NCBI GenBank assembly: GCA_035277145.1
Contig: DATELA010000079.1
Location: 1-11,428 of the forward strand
Direction: 5' to 3'
Length of the DNA: 11,428 nucleotides
Source: DASRAP01 sp035277145
GTDB lineage: Bacteria; Gemmatimonadota; Gemmatimonadetes; Gemmatimonadales; Gemmatimonadaceae
The notes beneath the pieces were generated by a model. It was not told where the DNA came from and searched no databases. It saw only the letters and a program-made list of their open reading frames with translations. The position numbers and the translations under genes were made by a program. Of this stretch, positions 1 through 9,843 are shown one piece after another (positions within the stretch are counted from its first letter, which is position 1; the number at the start of each line of letters is the position of its first letter).

Positions 1-2178
1 ACCCATCTCGATGGTGTTCGCAAAAAACGCGCTGCCGAACGACTCACGTTGCGCGTTGTACGTCGAGGTCCCGGTAATAAAGCCTTTCGGCGTAATCGAG
101 AACTCGGGGTAGCCGCGAAGCGGCTCGCCGAACTGAACGCCGCCGAGCGCGAATCGCCCCGACGTGGGCGAGAAGAAGAACGGACCCGTATTGCCGAACA
201 CCGCACCTGCGCGCGTCGAAAGCGCCAGCGCCAGGACGACCGGCTGCCCAGTCTTCTCGCCGCCCCACTGCTTCAGCGGTACGTATGCACGCGACTCGCC
301 CGAGTAACGCTGGAAGTTCGCCGATCCACCGAGCGGTCCGCCGTTGAACTGCGCACTGATGGACTGCATCCCGCCGCCAATCGGGAACGGCATACCAAAT
401 CGGGTGTCGCGCGTGACGTCGAGACCCATCGACGAACGGAAGCAGGAACCGTCGCATTCGATCGTACCTGCCAACCCGCCGGCACCGTACGACACTGATT
501 CGCCGGTATAGCTGACATACGTCCGCGTGTACAACGAGCCTTTGATCGGCACGCCGAGGCGAACGCTGCCACCGATGCGCGTCGTCCGGCCGAGATCGGC
601 GATTTGATAGCGCGCCTCTGAGCGGTACGCCGAAATCGTGCCTGAATAGCGCGATCGTTTGATCGCGGGATCCGTGTACGACAGGTTGAAGTCGTTGATG
701 TAGCGTCCAAAGTTCCAGTTCATCGACGCGCGCTTGCACCGGCCGAACACGTTGGGCTGCTCGATCCCGAAGAACCCGCCGATGCCGACTCCCTGACCCA
801 TCGACGCGCCGAAATTGATGTTGCCGGTGCGCTTTTCTTTCAGGTCAAACCGCACGTTCTGGTCGCCTGCCTCGTTCGCGATCTCGGTCTGAGGCATCAC
901 GGACTCGAAGAATCCCAGGTTGTTGATGTTCTGCCAGCTGCGAATGAGTTCGCTGCGGCGGAACACGTCGCCCGGTACCATCGAAATCACATCGCGAATG
1001 CAGTGCTCGGTCGTGTAGTCGTTGCCGGCGACGTCGACGCGATTCACCATCGCCGGCGTGCCTTCGCTGATTGCAAAGTGCAGGTTCACGACCGCGGTGT
1101 CACCGCGCATTGCGCGCTGAAACTCCGGCGCGACCCGCGCATAGATGTACCCGTCGTTCTGATACGCCTCGGACAACCGGCCCGCCGCTGTATCCCACTG
1201 CGCTTGATTGAATACGCCTTTCTCGTAATGCCCCTTGCCCACCAGCAGCTTCGCGCGCTGCATCAGCGACGGCCCGTCGTCGCCGAACGGATAGAACCGC
1301 CGCACGAAGTCGTCGGTGAAGTGCTGATGACCCGACATCGAGAAACTGCCGACGCGATACTTGGCGCCCTCGCTGATCTCGAGCTGAATCATCGACTTCG
1401 CGCGCTCGCGATCCACAATGAGCGAATCACTGATCAGCTGAAAATCGATGTAGCCGCGCTGGGAGTAGAGCGCTGGAATGCGCTCGCCCAAATCGCCGGC
1501 GTATTTCTCGTCGTCGAACTCGCCCTTGCGGAACCACCAGAGTCCTTCGGGCTTCACCTTCATTGCGCCGGCGACGTCCGATGCCGGTACGCCTTTCGCG
1601 CCGAGCACGGTCAGTCCGGAGACTGACATCCGCCGGCCTTCGTCAATCTTGAATACGATGCCGATCGATCCCGAATCCACCACAGTCGTCTCGGGCACGA
1701 TCCGCGCGAGATAGAACCCGGCCTTCATGTACAGCGAGTCGATGCGCGTGATTGCTTTCGTAACCAGCGCCGGGTCCACCGGCCGTCGCAGCAACAACTC
1801 CACGCGATCCTCCACAGTGGTCTGCGACAACACATGCGGGCCCTCGACGCGGATACTCGCGAGTACCGGACGCTCAACGACGGTAAACGCCAGCGCCGCT
1901 TTGTCAGGCGCAAGAATTTCACAGTCCACCTGAACGCTCGCGTAATCACCCGTTCCGTACAGCGCGCCGATGGCGCGCACGATCATCGAGTTCGCCGTGA
2001 GCGTATCGCCGCGTTTGATACCGGTCAGCGATGCGACGGTCGCGGGTGACGTCCGCCGCGTCCCATACACGATCACCGAGTCCGGGGACGCGCACAGCGA
2101 CTGGCGCGGGTCCTGTTGACCAGCCAGCGGCGACGCAAAGACGACGGCGGTTAGCGCCGCGCGCGAGAGGAGTGACAT
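1..2178 (-). CDS. bamA: Outer-membrane beta-barrel assembly factor BamA (C-terminus cut by window edge)
   Basis: Central subunit of the BAM machine, which folds and inserts beta-barrel proteins into the outer membrane. The frame is open for 726 codons from the ATG at 2178 to the left edge and has no stop, so the last barrel strands (I estimate roughly 100 residues) lie outside. The N-terminus looks like a short signal peptide (Arg6, then a hydrophobic stretch ending near PLAG, about residues 7-20). About five POTRA-like repeats follow between residues ~33 and ~430, with repeat starts such as SIRVEG, SVSGLTVLG, VGSFSMSGHQ and VNRVDVAGN. The 16-strand barrel starts near residue 452 (NINFGASMGQG). 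The conserved loop-6 motif appears as LRGY at 687-690, where E. coli has VRGF. The first Cys pair is C29/C86 near POTRA1; a second is C575/C579. The start was chosen because of the signal peptide; no Shine-Dalgarno precedes it. Identification as BamA rather than TamA rests on the number of POTRA repeats. Confidence 0.93.
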   Translation of the reverse strand, partial: MSLLSRAALTAVVFASPLAGQQDPRQSLCASPDSVIVYGTRRTSPATVASLTGIKRGDTLTANSMIVRAIGALYGTGDYASVQVDCEILAPDKAALAFTVVERPVLASIRVEGPHVLSQTTVEDRVELLLRRPVDPALVTKAITRIDSLYMKAGFYLARIVPETTVVDSGSIGIVFKIDEGRRMSVSGLTVLGAKGVPASDVAGAMKVKPEGLWWFRKGEFDDEKYAGDLGERIPALYSQRGYIDFQLISDSLIVDRERAKSMIQLEISEGAKYRVGSFSMSGHQHFTDDFVRRFYPFGDDGPSLMQRAKLLVGKGHYEKGVFNQAQWDTAAGRLSEAYQNDGYIYARVAPEFQRAMRGDTAVVNLHFAISEGTPAMVNRVDVAGNDYTTEHCIRDVISMVPGDVFRRSELIRSWQNINNLGFFESVMPQTEIANEAGDQNVRFDLKEKRTGNINFGASMGQGVGIGGFFGIEQPNVFGRCKRASMNWNFGRYINDFNLSYTDPAIKRSRYSGTISAYRSEARYQIADLGRTTRIGGSVRLGVPIKGSLYTRTYVSYTGESVSYGAGGLAGTIECDGSCFRSSMGLDVTRDTRFGMPFPIGGGMQSISAQFNGGPLGGSANFQRYSGESRAYVPLKQWGGEKTGQPVVLALALSTRAGAVFGNTGPFFFSPTSGRFALGGVQFGEPLRGYPEFSITPKGFITGTSTYNAQRESFGSAFFANTIEMG

Positions 2179-2184
2179 CGAAGG

Positions 2185-2190
2185 ATTATA
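2185..2190 (-). promoter_or_regulatory. Candidate -10 box for bamA (leaderless arrangement)
   Basis: On the minus strand the hexamer TATAAT, a perfect sigma70-type -10 consensus, ends 6 nt before the bamA ATG (spacer CCTTCG). Transcription would then start at or next to the A of the start codon. No purine-rich ribosome-binding site lies in those 6 nt, which fits a leaderless mRNA. No convincing -35 box is visible 16-19 bp upstream; that region reads around AACCCC. Confidence 0.5.
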
Positions 2191-2244
2191 CACGCCGAAG
2201 ACACGCCGGGGTTGCCTTCCCGGTGCGCGTTTCGATTCGTCCCC

Positions 2245-2267
2245 GCGTGACGCGCAGGTCGCGCGCG

Positions 2268-2273
<6 letters not shown>
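2245..2273 (-). terminator. 11-bp perfect hairpin at the clpC stop codon (possible terminator or mRNA-end stabiliser)
   Basis: Positions 2245-2255 and 2263-2273 are perfect reverse complements (arm GCGTGACGCGC) around a 7-nt loop. The right arm includes the clpC TGA. The stem is GC-rich, but no T-tract follows on either strand (GGGGACGAA on the clpC side), so it is not a canonical intrinsic terminator. It sits exactly between clpC and the separate bamA promoter, where a transcript boundary or RNase barrier would be expected. Confidence 0.4.
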
Positions 2274-4760
<2,487 letters not shown>

Positions 4761-4764
4761 CGTG

Positions 4765-4780
4765 CCCTCATCTGCGAGGG
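4765..4780 (-). promoter_or_regulatory. clpC ribosome-binding site inside a small hairpin
   Basis: Reading the minus strand, GAGGG (4769-4765) lies 4 nt before the clpC ATG and is a good Shine-Dalgarno. It is perfectly complementary to CCCTC (4780-4776) just upstream, giving a 5-bp stem with a 6-nt loop that would hide it. CCCTC can instead pair with GAGG further upstream (4786-4783), which would free the site. The pairings are read directly from the sequence; a regulatory role is inference. Confidence 0.45.
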
Positions 4781-4804
4781 ATCCTCAGGGTGAGAATCCG
4801 CGAA

Positions 4805-5890
4805 CTAGTTCTCTGATCGTACCTCGGCTGCAAGCACGCCACGAATGAACTTCGCGCGGGCCACATCCGCTTCACTCTCCGACAGCGCTCGACCCTCTCG
4901 TGCTGACAGATGTGCTGACTGGCTGAAGATCAGGAGCTTGTTCAGCGTGTACATGCTCAGCCCAGGGATCAATTGCAGGCCTGCAGCTAATCGTACACCA
5001 CTGAGGTAATTCATTGCCTCGTCGAACGAGAGGCTCCGTGCGTACCGCAACGTGCCGAAAGCTCGCCACAGTTTGTCTTCGATAATATAACCGGCGTCAC
5101 GTACCAGAACGCGTCGCGCTTCCTCCTCTTTCTCCACAACAAATCGTGTGACGCGCGCCAACAATTCGCACAACTCCTCTTCGGTGCGTCCCAGCGTCGT
5201 TTGGTTCGAAACCTGGAAGAAATTCCCGACCACTTCGCTGCCTTCGCCGTACAAACCGCGGTAGGTCAGTCCCATTTGCTGCAACGATGCGAGTACCTTG
5301 CCGATCTCCTTGGTAAGGACGAGTCCGGGCAGGTGGATTAACACCGACGCGCGAAGCCCGGTGCCGACGTTGGTCGGGCATGCCGTCAGGAACCCGAACT
5401 CGTCATGGAACGCGTAAGGAAGTTCCGCGCCGAGTTCCGCGTCGAGCTTGGAAACCGCCGCAAAGGCCGCGTCCACCGCAAACCCCGATCGCAACGCTTG
5501 AAGCCGCAGATGATCCTCTTCGTTGATCATCACGGAGAGCTGATCGGTCAGCCACAATGCCGCGCCCGATCGGAGCGGATGCGCGGTTTCGAGTCCCGCG
5601 AGTTCTTTGCTAACCAAGTGCCGCTCGTGCAGCAGAACGCGGTCTACTTCCGGGAGTTGATCGAGGCGAAGCAGTACTCCGCCCTCGAGCGAGGATACCG
5701 TCGCCGCTGCCTGGCGCACCTGCTGTAACAAGCGAAGCCGTTCCCCGTCGCGCGCGCGTGGTGGAAATGCGTAGCCAACCACGTTGCGCGCTAGACGCGC
5801 GCGCGACGACAGCACGATGCCCGGATGCGCACCCGATCCGTCGAGCCACGTGCCGCCGCCATCGGGCAGGAGCGAAAGGTCGAGTGTCAT
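4805..5890 (-). CDS. mcsB: McsB protein-arginine kinase
   Basis: Transfers the ATP gamma-phosphate to arginine side chains of proteins; phospho-arginine acts as a degradation tag recognised by ClpC. At 361 residues it has normal family length. The phosphagen-kinase catalytic fold is well conserved: IVLSSRARLARN (25-36) near the nucleotide site, INEEDH (122-127), the signature CPTNVGTGLR (171-180) with the conserved Cys171, and VSNQTTLGRTEEEL (227-240). The substrate-binding N-domain of creatine kinases is absent, as usual for McsB. At the C-terminus the phospho-arginine-sensing motif that I recall as RDxxRA in B. subtilis reads ADVARA (341-346): the Asp and the RA pair are kept, but the first Arg is Ala. 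The start overlaps the mcsA stop (ATGA), and clpC follows 44 nt later, giving the order mcsA-mcsB-clpC as in Firmicutes. Confidence 0.96.
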   Translation of the reverse strand: MTLDLSLLPDGGGTWLDGSGAHPGIVLSSRARLARNVVGYAFPPRARDGERLRLLQQVRQAAATVSSLEGGVLLRLDQLPEVDRVLLHERHLVSKELAGLETAHPLRSGAALWLTDQLSVMINEEDHLRLQALRSGFAVDAAFAAVSKLDAELGAELPYAFHDEFGFLTACPTNVGTGLRASVLIHLPGLVLTKEIGKVLASLQQMGLTYRGLYGEGSEVVGNFFQVSNQTTLGRTEEELCELLARVTRFVVEKEEEARRVLVRDAGYIIEDKLWRAFGTLRYARSLSFDEAMNYLSGVRLAAGLQLIPGLSMYTLNKLLIFSQSAHLSAREGRALSESEADVARAKFIRGVLAAEVRSEN

Positions 5891-6369
5891 TCGAGCCCCC
5901 TGATTTCATCGCGCAATGCAGCAGCGCTCTCGAACTCTTCGCGCTCCACCGCTTGCCGTAGTCGCTCCCGCAGCAGCGCGAGTGACCCCGCGCGATCGAC
6001 GGCCTCGGGATCGCGCGGCGCATGACGTCGTCCAACATGGCGCGCGTTCCCATGCACTCGGCGCAGCAATTCGCGTAGCGACTCGGAGAACGCGCCATAA
6101 CAGTGTGCACAACCGAGCCGTCCGGATGTGCGAAAGTCTTTTTGTGATGTACCGCAGTACGCACAACGCGCAGCATCCGACGTAATTGCGGTATGCGTTT
6201 GCGCCGCTTCAAGTACGCCGGCGAGCGGATGCTTGGGCATCGAAACACTCGTCTCGATTCCCTGCGCGGCCGCGCACTGCTCGCAGAGATGCTCCTGCGT
6301 CACCGTGTTCTCCACGACCTTCGTGACATTCACAACGGCTTCGCGTTCGCCGCAATGGTCGCACAACAT
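5887..6369 (-). CDS. mcsA: McsA-like zinc-binding activator of McsB (UVR domain)
   Basis: Probable adaptor/activator of the arginine kinase McsB, encoded directly after it with an ATGA overlap. The 160-residue protein has four CxxC pairs (C3/C6, C29/C32, C69/C72, C87/C90), enough for two zinc-binding units in the N-terminal two thirds. A basic linker with HVGRRHAP near 111-118 follows. A C-terminal UVR helical hairpin (about 127-160) carries the typical pattern LRERLRQAVEREEFESAAALRDEI. The UVR domain resembles the one in the ClpC M domain and in UvrB/UvrC. Zn-ribbon plus UVR layout, size and position all match McsA. The start shares one base with the lolD stop (TGATG), and the preceding GGGTGATGG may act as a weak ribosome-binding site inside lolD. 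There is no helix-turn-helix, so it is not CtsR. Confidence 0.92.
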   Translation of the reverse strand: MLCDHCGEREAVVNVTKVVENTVTQEHLCEQCAAAQGIETSVSMPKHPLAGVLEAAQTHTAITSDAARCAYCGTSQKDFRTSGRLGCAHCYGAFSESLRELLRRVHGNARHVGRRHAPRDPEAVDRAGSLALLRERLRQAVEREEFESAAALRDEIRGLE

Positions 6370-7067
6370 CAGACCATCACCCGATCAACGCCCGTCTCTG
6401 ACAAACGGCCGTCGGCCAGCACCAGTGTTCGATCCGCGCGCGCGGCGAGCGACCGGTTGTGCGTTGCGACAACGATCGCCAACTCCAGATCGTGCGCGAG
6501 TTCGACGAACAAATCGTGCAGCTGTTCCGCGTTGTGATGATCGAGATTGCCTGACGGTTCGTCGGCAAGCACGAGCGTCGGATCCATCGCCAACGCGCGC
6601 GCGACGGCGCACCGTTGTTGTTCACCACCGGAGAGTTCGGCTGGGCGATGCGTCATGCGCCCGGCGAGTCCCACGCGCGCGAGCAATTCTTCCGCACGAC
6701 TGCGCGCGCGTCGCACGTCCGTCCCGGCGATTCGCAGCGGCATCATGACGTTTTCGAGCGCCGAAAACTCGCGCAACAAATGGTGGAACTGAAAAACAAA
6801 TCCAATCGCGCGATTGCGGAGTGCGGCGAGGTCGTCGTCCGACATCATCCCGATGTCCTGCCCCGCGACGCGAATCCGCCCGTCGGTCGGACGCTCGAGC
6901 GCGCCAACGCAATGCAGGAGCGTACTCTTCCCCGCGCCGCTCGTACCAACGATCGCGACCATCTCGCCCTGGTTCACAACGAGACTGGTGCCAAGGAGCA
7001 CGTCAATCCGACCGCCGTCTCCACCGCGGTACCACATGCTCAGTCCGGTCGCCTCGAGTGCGATCAT
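6369..7067 (-). CDS. lolD: LolD-type lipoprotein-releasing ABC transporter ATPase
   Basis: Cytoplasmic ATPase that powers release of mature lipoproteins from the inner membrane to the periplasmic carrier, together with the permease encoded just upstream. The 232 residues hold every ABC motif in order: Walker A GTSGAGKS (41-48), Q-loop Gln93 in FVFQFHHLL, signature LSGGEQ (145-150), Walker B with LVLADE (165-170), D-loop after SGNLD, and switch His203 in VATHN. FQFHHLL and ALENVMMPL are typical of the LolD/MacB/FtsE-like group. Assignment to LolD rather than another MacB-like ATPase depends on the adjoining LolC/E-type permease. Its start overlaps the permease stop by 4 nt (ATGA), and its own stop shares a base with the mcsA start. 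Confidence 0.93.
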   Translation of the reverse strand: MIALEATGLSMWYRGGDGGRIDVLLGTSLVVNQGEMVAIVGTSGAGKSTLLHCVGALERPTDGRIRVAGQDIGMMSDDDLAALRNRAIGFVFQFHHLLREFSALENVMMPLRIAGTDVRRARSRAEELLARVGLAGRMTHRPAELSGGEQQRCAVARALAMDPTLVLADEPSGNLDHHNAEQLHDLFVELAHDLELAIVVATHNRSLAARADRTLVLADGRLSETGVDRVMV

Positions 7068-8329
7068 TCGTGCCGGATGGCCTCCACCGGATAAAGACGC
7101 GCCGCCTGCCTCGCCGGGTACAGCGTCGCGATGGTCGCAATAACCACGCTCGCCACCACAATCGCCGCGGTGTCGGGCATCTTCAGAATTATCGGCAGAT
7201 GATCGATGAAGTACACACCCGGGTCCAACCGGATGAGATGATACCGGTCGATCAGGACGCTCAGCGTAACGCCGAGCACAAATCCGAGCCCCGTGCCGAT
7301 CGTGCCGATCACGACGCCTTGTAACAAGAACACGTTGCGAATCGAGCGCGCCTTCAAGCCCATGGCTTTGAGAATCCCGATCTCACGCGTTTTGTCTCGC
7401 ACCACCATCGTGAGCGTGCCGATGATGTTGAACGCCGCGACGATCACGATGAGCAGAAGAATCACCGTCATCGCGAACTTCTCGAGCTTGAGCGCGGAGA
7501 ACAGCGACGCGTTCTGCGCGGCCCAATCTTCCGTGAAATACGGCGCACCGAGCGCGGAATCGAGTCGCGCCGCGATGTCCGTCGCCGCAAATCGGTCCGC
7601 AGTTTTCACTTCAATTCCCGTGACGGCGTTGCCGAGTCCTGCAAGCTCGCGCGCCTCGTCGATGTGCAGGTACACACCGAGCTGGTCATAATCGTACATA
7701 CCCGTTTCGAACACACCCGTCACCGGAGCCGCGCGCATCGCCGGTGCACCGCTCATGAGCATCGCCGCGATGTTCCCGCCATTCGCGAGATTCATCTTGC
7801 CCGGCGCCATCAGCGTAATCGTGTCGCCGACGAACGCGAGCAAGCGCGACGCAAGCAGCTTTCCGAGCACGGCACCGTGCCGTTTGCCGTCGCTCGACAC
7901 AAACTGAAAATCACCGTCGATGGTGTGCGACCGAATCGAAGTGACCGGTTCTCCCGTGTATTCCGTTGGAATACCGGTGACGCGTACGCCCTGCACAAAA
8001 CCCCCGCGGTTGCTCGCGAGCGCTTCGGTCATGACATACGGTGCTGCCGACACCACGCCCGGCTGCGCGCGAATGGTCTCAAGGGCGCCGCGCCAATCTT
8101 CCATGCGCAAGTTTTCGCCGAGCGTCAGCACGCGAATGTCCGGACTACCGACGAGAATCTTGTCGCGCAGGTCGATCTGGAGTCCGTTCATCACGCCGAT
8201 CGTGACGATCAGCGCGCTCACACCGACGATCACGCCGCCCACCGCAATAAACGAGATGAACGACAGCAGCGATGACTGCCGACGACTGCGCATGTAGCGC
8301 CAGGCGATTGCCCACTCGAGCCGTGTCAT
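7064..8329 (-). CDS. lolC: LolC/LolE-family lipoprotein-releasing permease
   Basis: Inner-membrane subunit that extracts outer-membrane lipoproteins. The 421-residue protein has the family topology: one N-terminal membrane segment (about 24-47), a large periplasmic MacB-PCD-like domain (about 50-280), then three membrane segments (about 286-309, 335-361 and 387-405). Family signatures are the amphipathic start EWAIAWRYMRSRR, the stretch EDWAAQNASLFSALKLEK before the second segment, VAAFNIIGTLTMVV, and the cytoplasmic coupling region RDKTREIGILKAMG. It ends with the FtsX-type tail YPARQAARLYPVEAIRHE. Only one permease gene is present, so it may work as a homodimer (as proposed for LolF in other lineages) or pair with a paralogue elsewhere. 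LolC and LolE cannot be told apart from this sequence. Both ends overlap neighbours by ATGA. Confidence 0.92.
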   Translation of the reverse strand: MTRLEWAIAWRYMRSRRQSSLLSFISFIAVGGVIVGVSALIVTIGVMNGLQIDLRDKILVGSPDIRVLTLGENLRMEDWRGALETIRAQPGVVSAAPYVMTEALASNRGGFVQGVRVTGIPTEYTGEPVTSIRSHTIDGDFQFVSSDGKRHGAVLGKLLASRLLAFVGDTITLMAPGKMNLANGGNIAAMLMSGAPAMRAAPVTGVFETGMYDYDQLGVYLHIDEARELAGLGNAVTGIEVKTADRFAATDIAARLDSALGAPYFTEDWAAQNASLFSALKLEKFAMTVILLLIVIVAAFNIIGTLTMVVRDKTREIGILKAMGLKARSIRNVFLLQGVVIGTIGTGLGFVLGVTLSVLIDRYHLIRLDPGVYFIDHLPIILKMPDTAAIVVASVVIATIATLYPARQAARLYPVEAIRHE

Positions 8330-9843
8330 TCCGGTCTCATGGTGGGAAACAGAATGACGTCGCGAATGTTGCCCACGCCCGCAAGGTACATGAAGAGACG
8401 ATCGATACCGATGCCCACGCCGCCCATCGGGGGCATACCGTACTCCATTGCCCGGAGATAGTCCTCGTCGACACCGCTTGCTTCCGCATCTCCGGCGGCT
8501 TTCAGGCGTGCTTGTGCGTCAAATCGGCGGCGCTGATCGATCGGATCGTTCAATTCGCTGAATGCATTCGCTAATTCGCGCCCCTGTGCGAACAATTCAA
8601 ATCGTTCGGTAATCCCGTCCGGCCCGCCCCGCTTCGGTTTCGCAAACGGCGACAGCTCGACAGGATAGTCGAGCACGAACGTCGGCTCCTTGATGTGTCG
8701 CTCAACCAGCGCTTGGAATAATTCGTCGAGCAACTTGGGACGGCTGAGCGTGCCCGGTTGGGACACGCCGTTTTGCTCCGCAGCTTTGCGCAACTCTGCG
8801 TCCGACATCTTCAGCGGATTCGTACCGAGCTTCGACGACATCGCACCGACCCAATCAGTACGCGCGAATGGTGGCTTGAACGCGGTGTCGAATGCCGCGC
8901 CATCCGGAAACATCGCGCGCCATGGTTCGAGTGTCTCGCGCACCGACGTCGCCGCCGCGGTCAGAATCTGCTCGACGACGGTCATCATGACCGTGTAGTC
9001 GGAAAACGCTTCGTAAAACTCCAGCATCGTGAATTCCGGATTGTGCGTCCGGTCGATGCCTTCGTTGCGGAAATCGTGGCCGATTTCGTAGACGCGCTCA
9101 AAGCCGCCGACCACGAGCCGCTTCAAATACAGCTCGTCGGCAATGCGCAGAAAGAGCGGCATGTCGAGCGCCAAATGACGCGTTTCAAACGGGCGCGCGC
9201 TCGCGCCGCCGTACAGAGGCTGAAGCACCGGCGTCTCCACTTCGAGATACCCGCGCGCGTCCAAAACGTGGCGAACCGCCGTGACCATGCGTGACCGTGC
9301 TGCAAAGAGCGCGCGAATCTCCGGATGCACCGCGAGGTCGGCGTAGCGCTGGCGCGACCGTTGTTCGCTGTCCGTGAGACCGCTGTGCCGCACAACCTCA
9401 CCGTCGACTTGTTCTTCTTTTCCAAACGGCAAGGGACGCAACGACTTTGCCAGCATTGTCGCGTGCTCGACACGCACAGTCACTTCACCAGTGCGCGTGC
9501 GAAACAGCGTGCCTTCGGCACCCACAACGTCGCCGAGATCCCATTGCGTGAGTTGCGCGTACGCGTCGGCGCCGATCACATCGTGCTTGAAGTACAGCTG
9601 AATGCGTCCTGTACCGTCGGCGAGGTGCGCAAACGTAGTCTTGCCGTGCGTCCGCCACGCGACGATGCGGCCGGCGACCGAGACTTTTGGCCCGGTCTCG
9701 ACGCCGTCGGCGAGCGCGGCCACCGCTGCAGCCGCGTGGTGCGTACGCGTGTACCCGTACGCAAATGGCGCGATGCCCGCAGCTTCGAGCGCCGCGAGTT
9801 TGTCGCGCCGCGCTTGCATGATAAAGTTGAGATCGTCGGTCAC
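8326..9843 (-). CDS. lysS: Lysyl-tRNA synthetase, class II
   Basis: Charges tRNA-Lys with lysine in the cytoplasm. The 505-residue protein has the normal two-part layout: an N-terminal OB-fold anticodon-binding domain (about 52-135, with VSVAGRIVAWR and FAHLADGTGRIQLY) and a class II catalytic core. The core shows motif 1 around RGYLEVETPVL (198-208), motif 2 FRNEGIDRTHNPEF (258-271) followed by TMLEFYEA, and motif 3 GIGIDRLFM (477-485). Between the domains, residues ~138-155 (PFGKEEQVDGEVVRHS) form a linker about ten residues longer than I recall from E. coli LysS. The start is GTG at 9843, overlapping the prfB stop as GTGA. The preceding bases (GAAAAGAA) give at most a weak ribosome-binding site, so translation probably couples to prfB. 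Confidence 0.96.
   Translation of the reverse strand: MTDDLNFIMQARRDKLAALEAAGIAPFAYGYTRTHHAAAAVAALADGVETGPKVSVAGRIVAWRTHGKTTFAHLADGTGRIQLYFKHDVIGADAYAQLTQWDLGDVVGAEGTLFRTRTGEVTVRVEHATMLAKSLRPLPFGKEEQVDGEVVRHSGLTDSEQRSRQRYADLAVHPEIRALFAARSRMVTAVRHVLDARGYLEVETPVLQPLYGGASARPFETRHLALDMPLFLRIADELYLKRLVVGGFERVYEIGHDFRNEGIDRTHNPEFTMLEFYEAFSDYTVMMTVVEQILTAAATSVRETLEPWRAMFPDGAAFDTAFKPPFARTDWVGAMSSKLGTNPLKMSDAELRKAAEQNGVSQPGTLSRPKLLDELFQALVERHIKEPTFVLDYPVELSPFAKPKRGGPDGITERFELFAQGRELANAFSELNDPIDQRRRFDAQARLKAAGDAEASGVDEDYLRAMEYGMPPMGGVGIGIDRLFMYLAGVGNIRDVILFPTMRPE

Noticed and set aside
44..739. Minus-strand frame of 231 codons (44-739) overlapping bamA in another register
   Set aside because: Arg-rich translation without motifs. 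The real BamA frame over the same bases reads as beta-barrel strands including LRGY and the FFANTIEMG strand.
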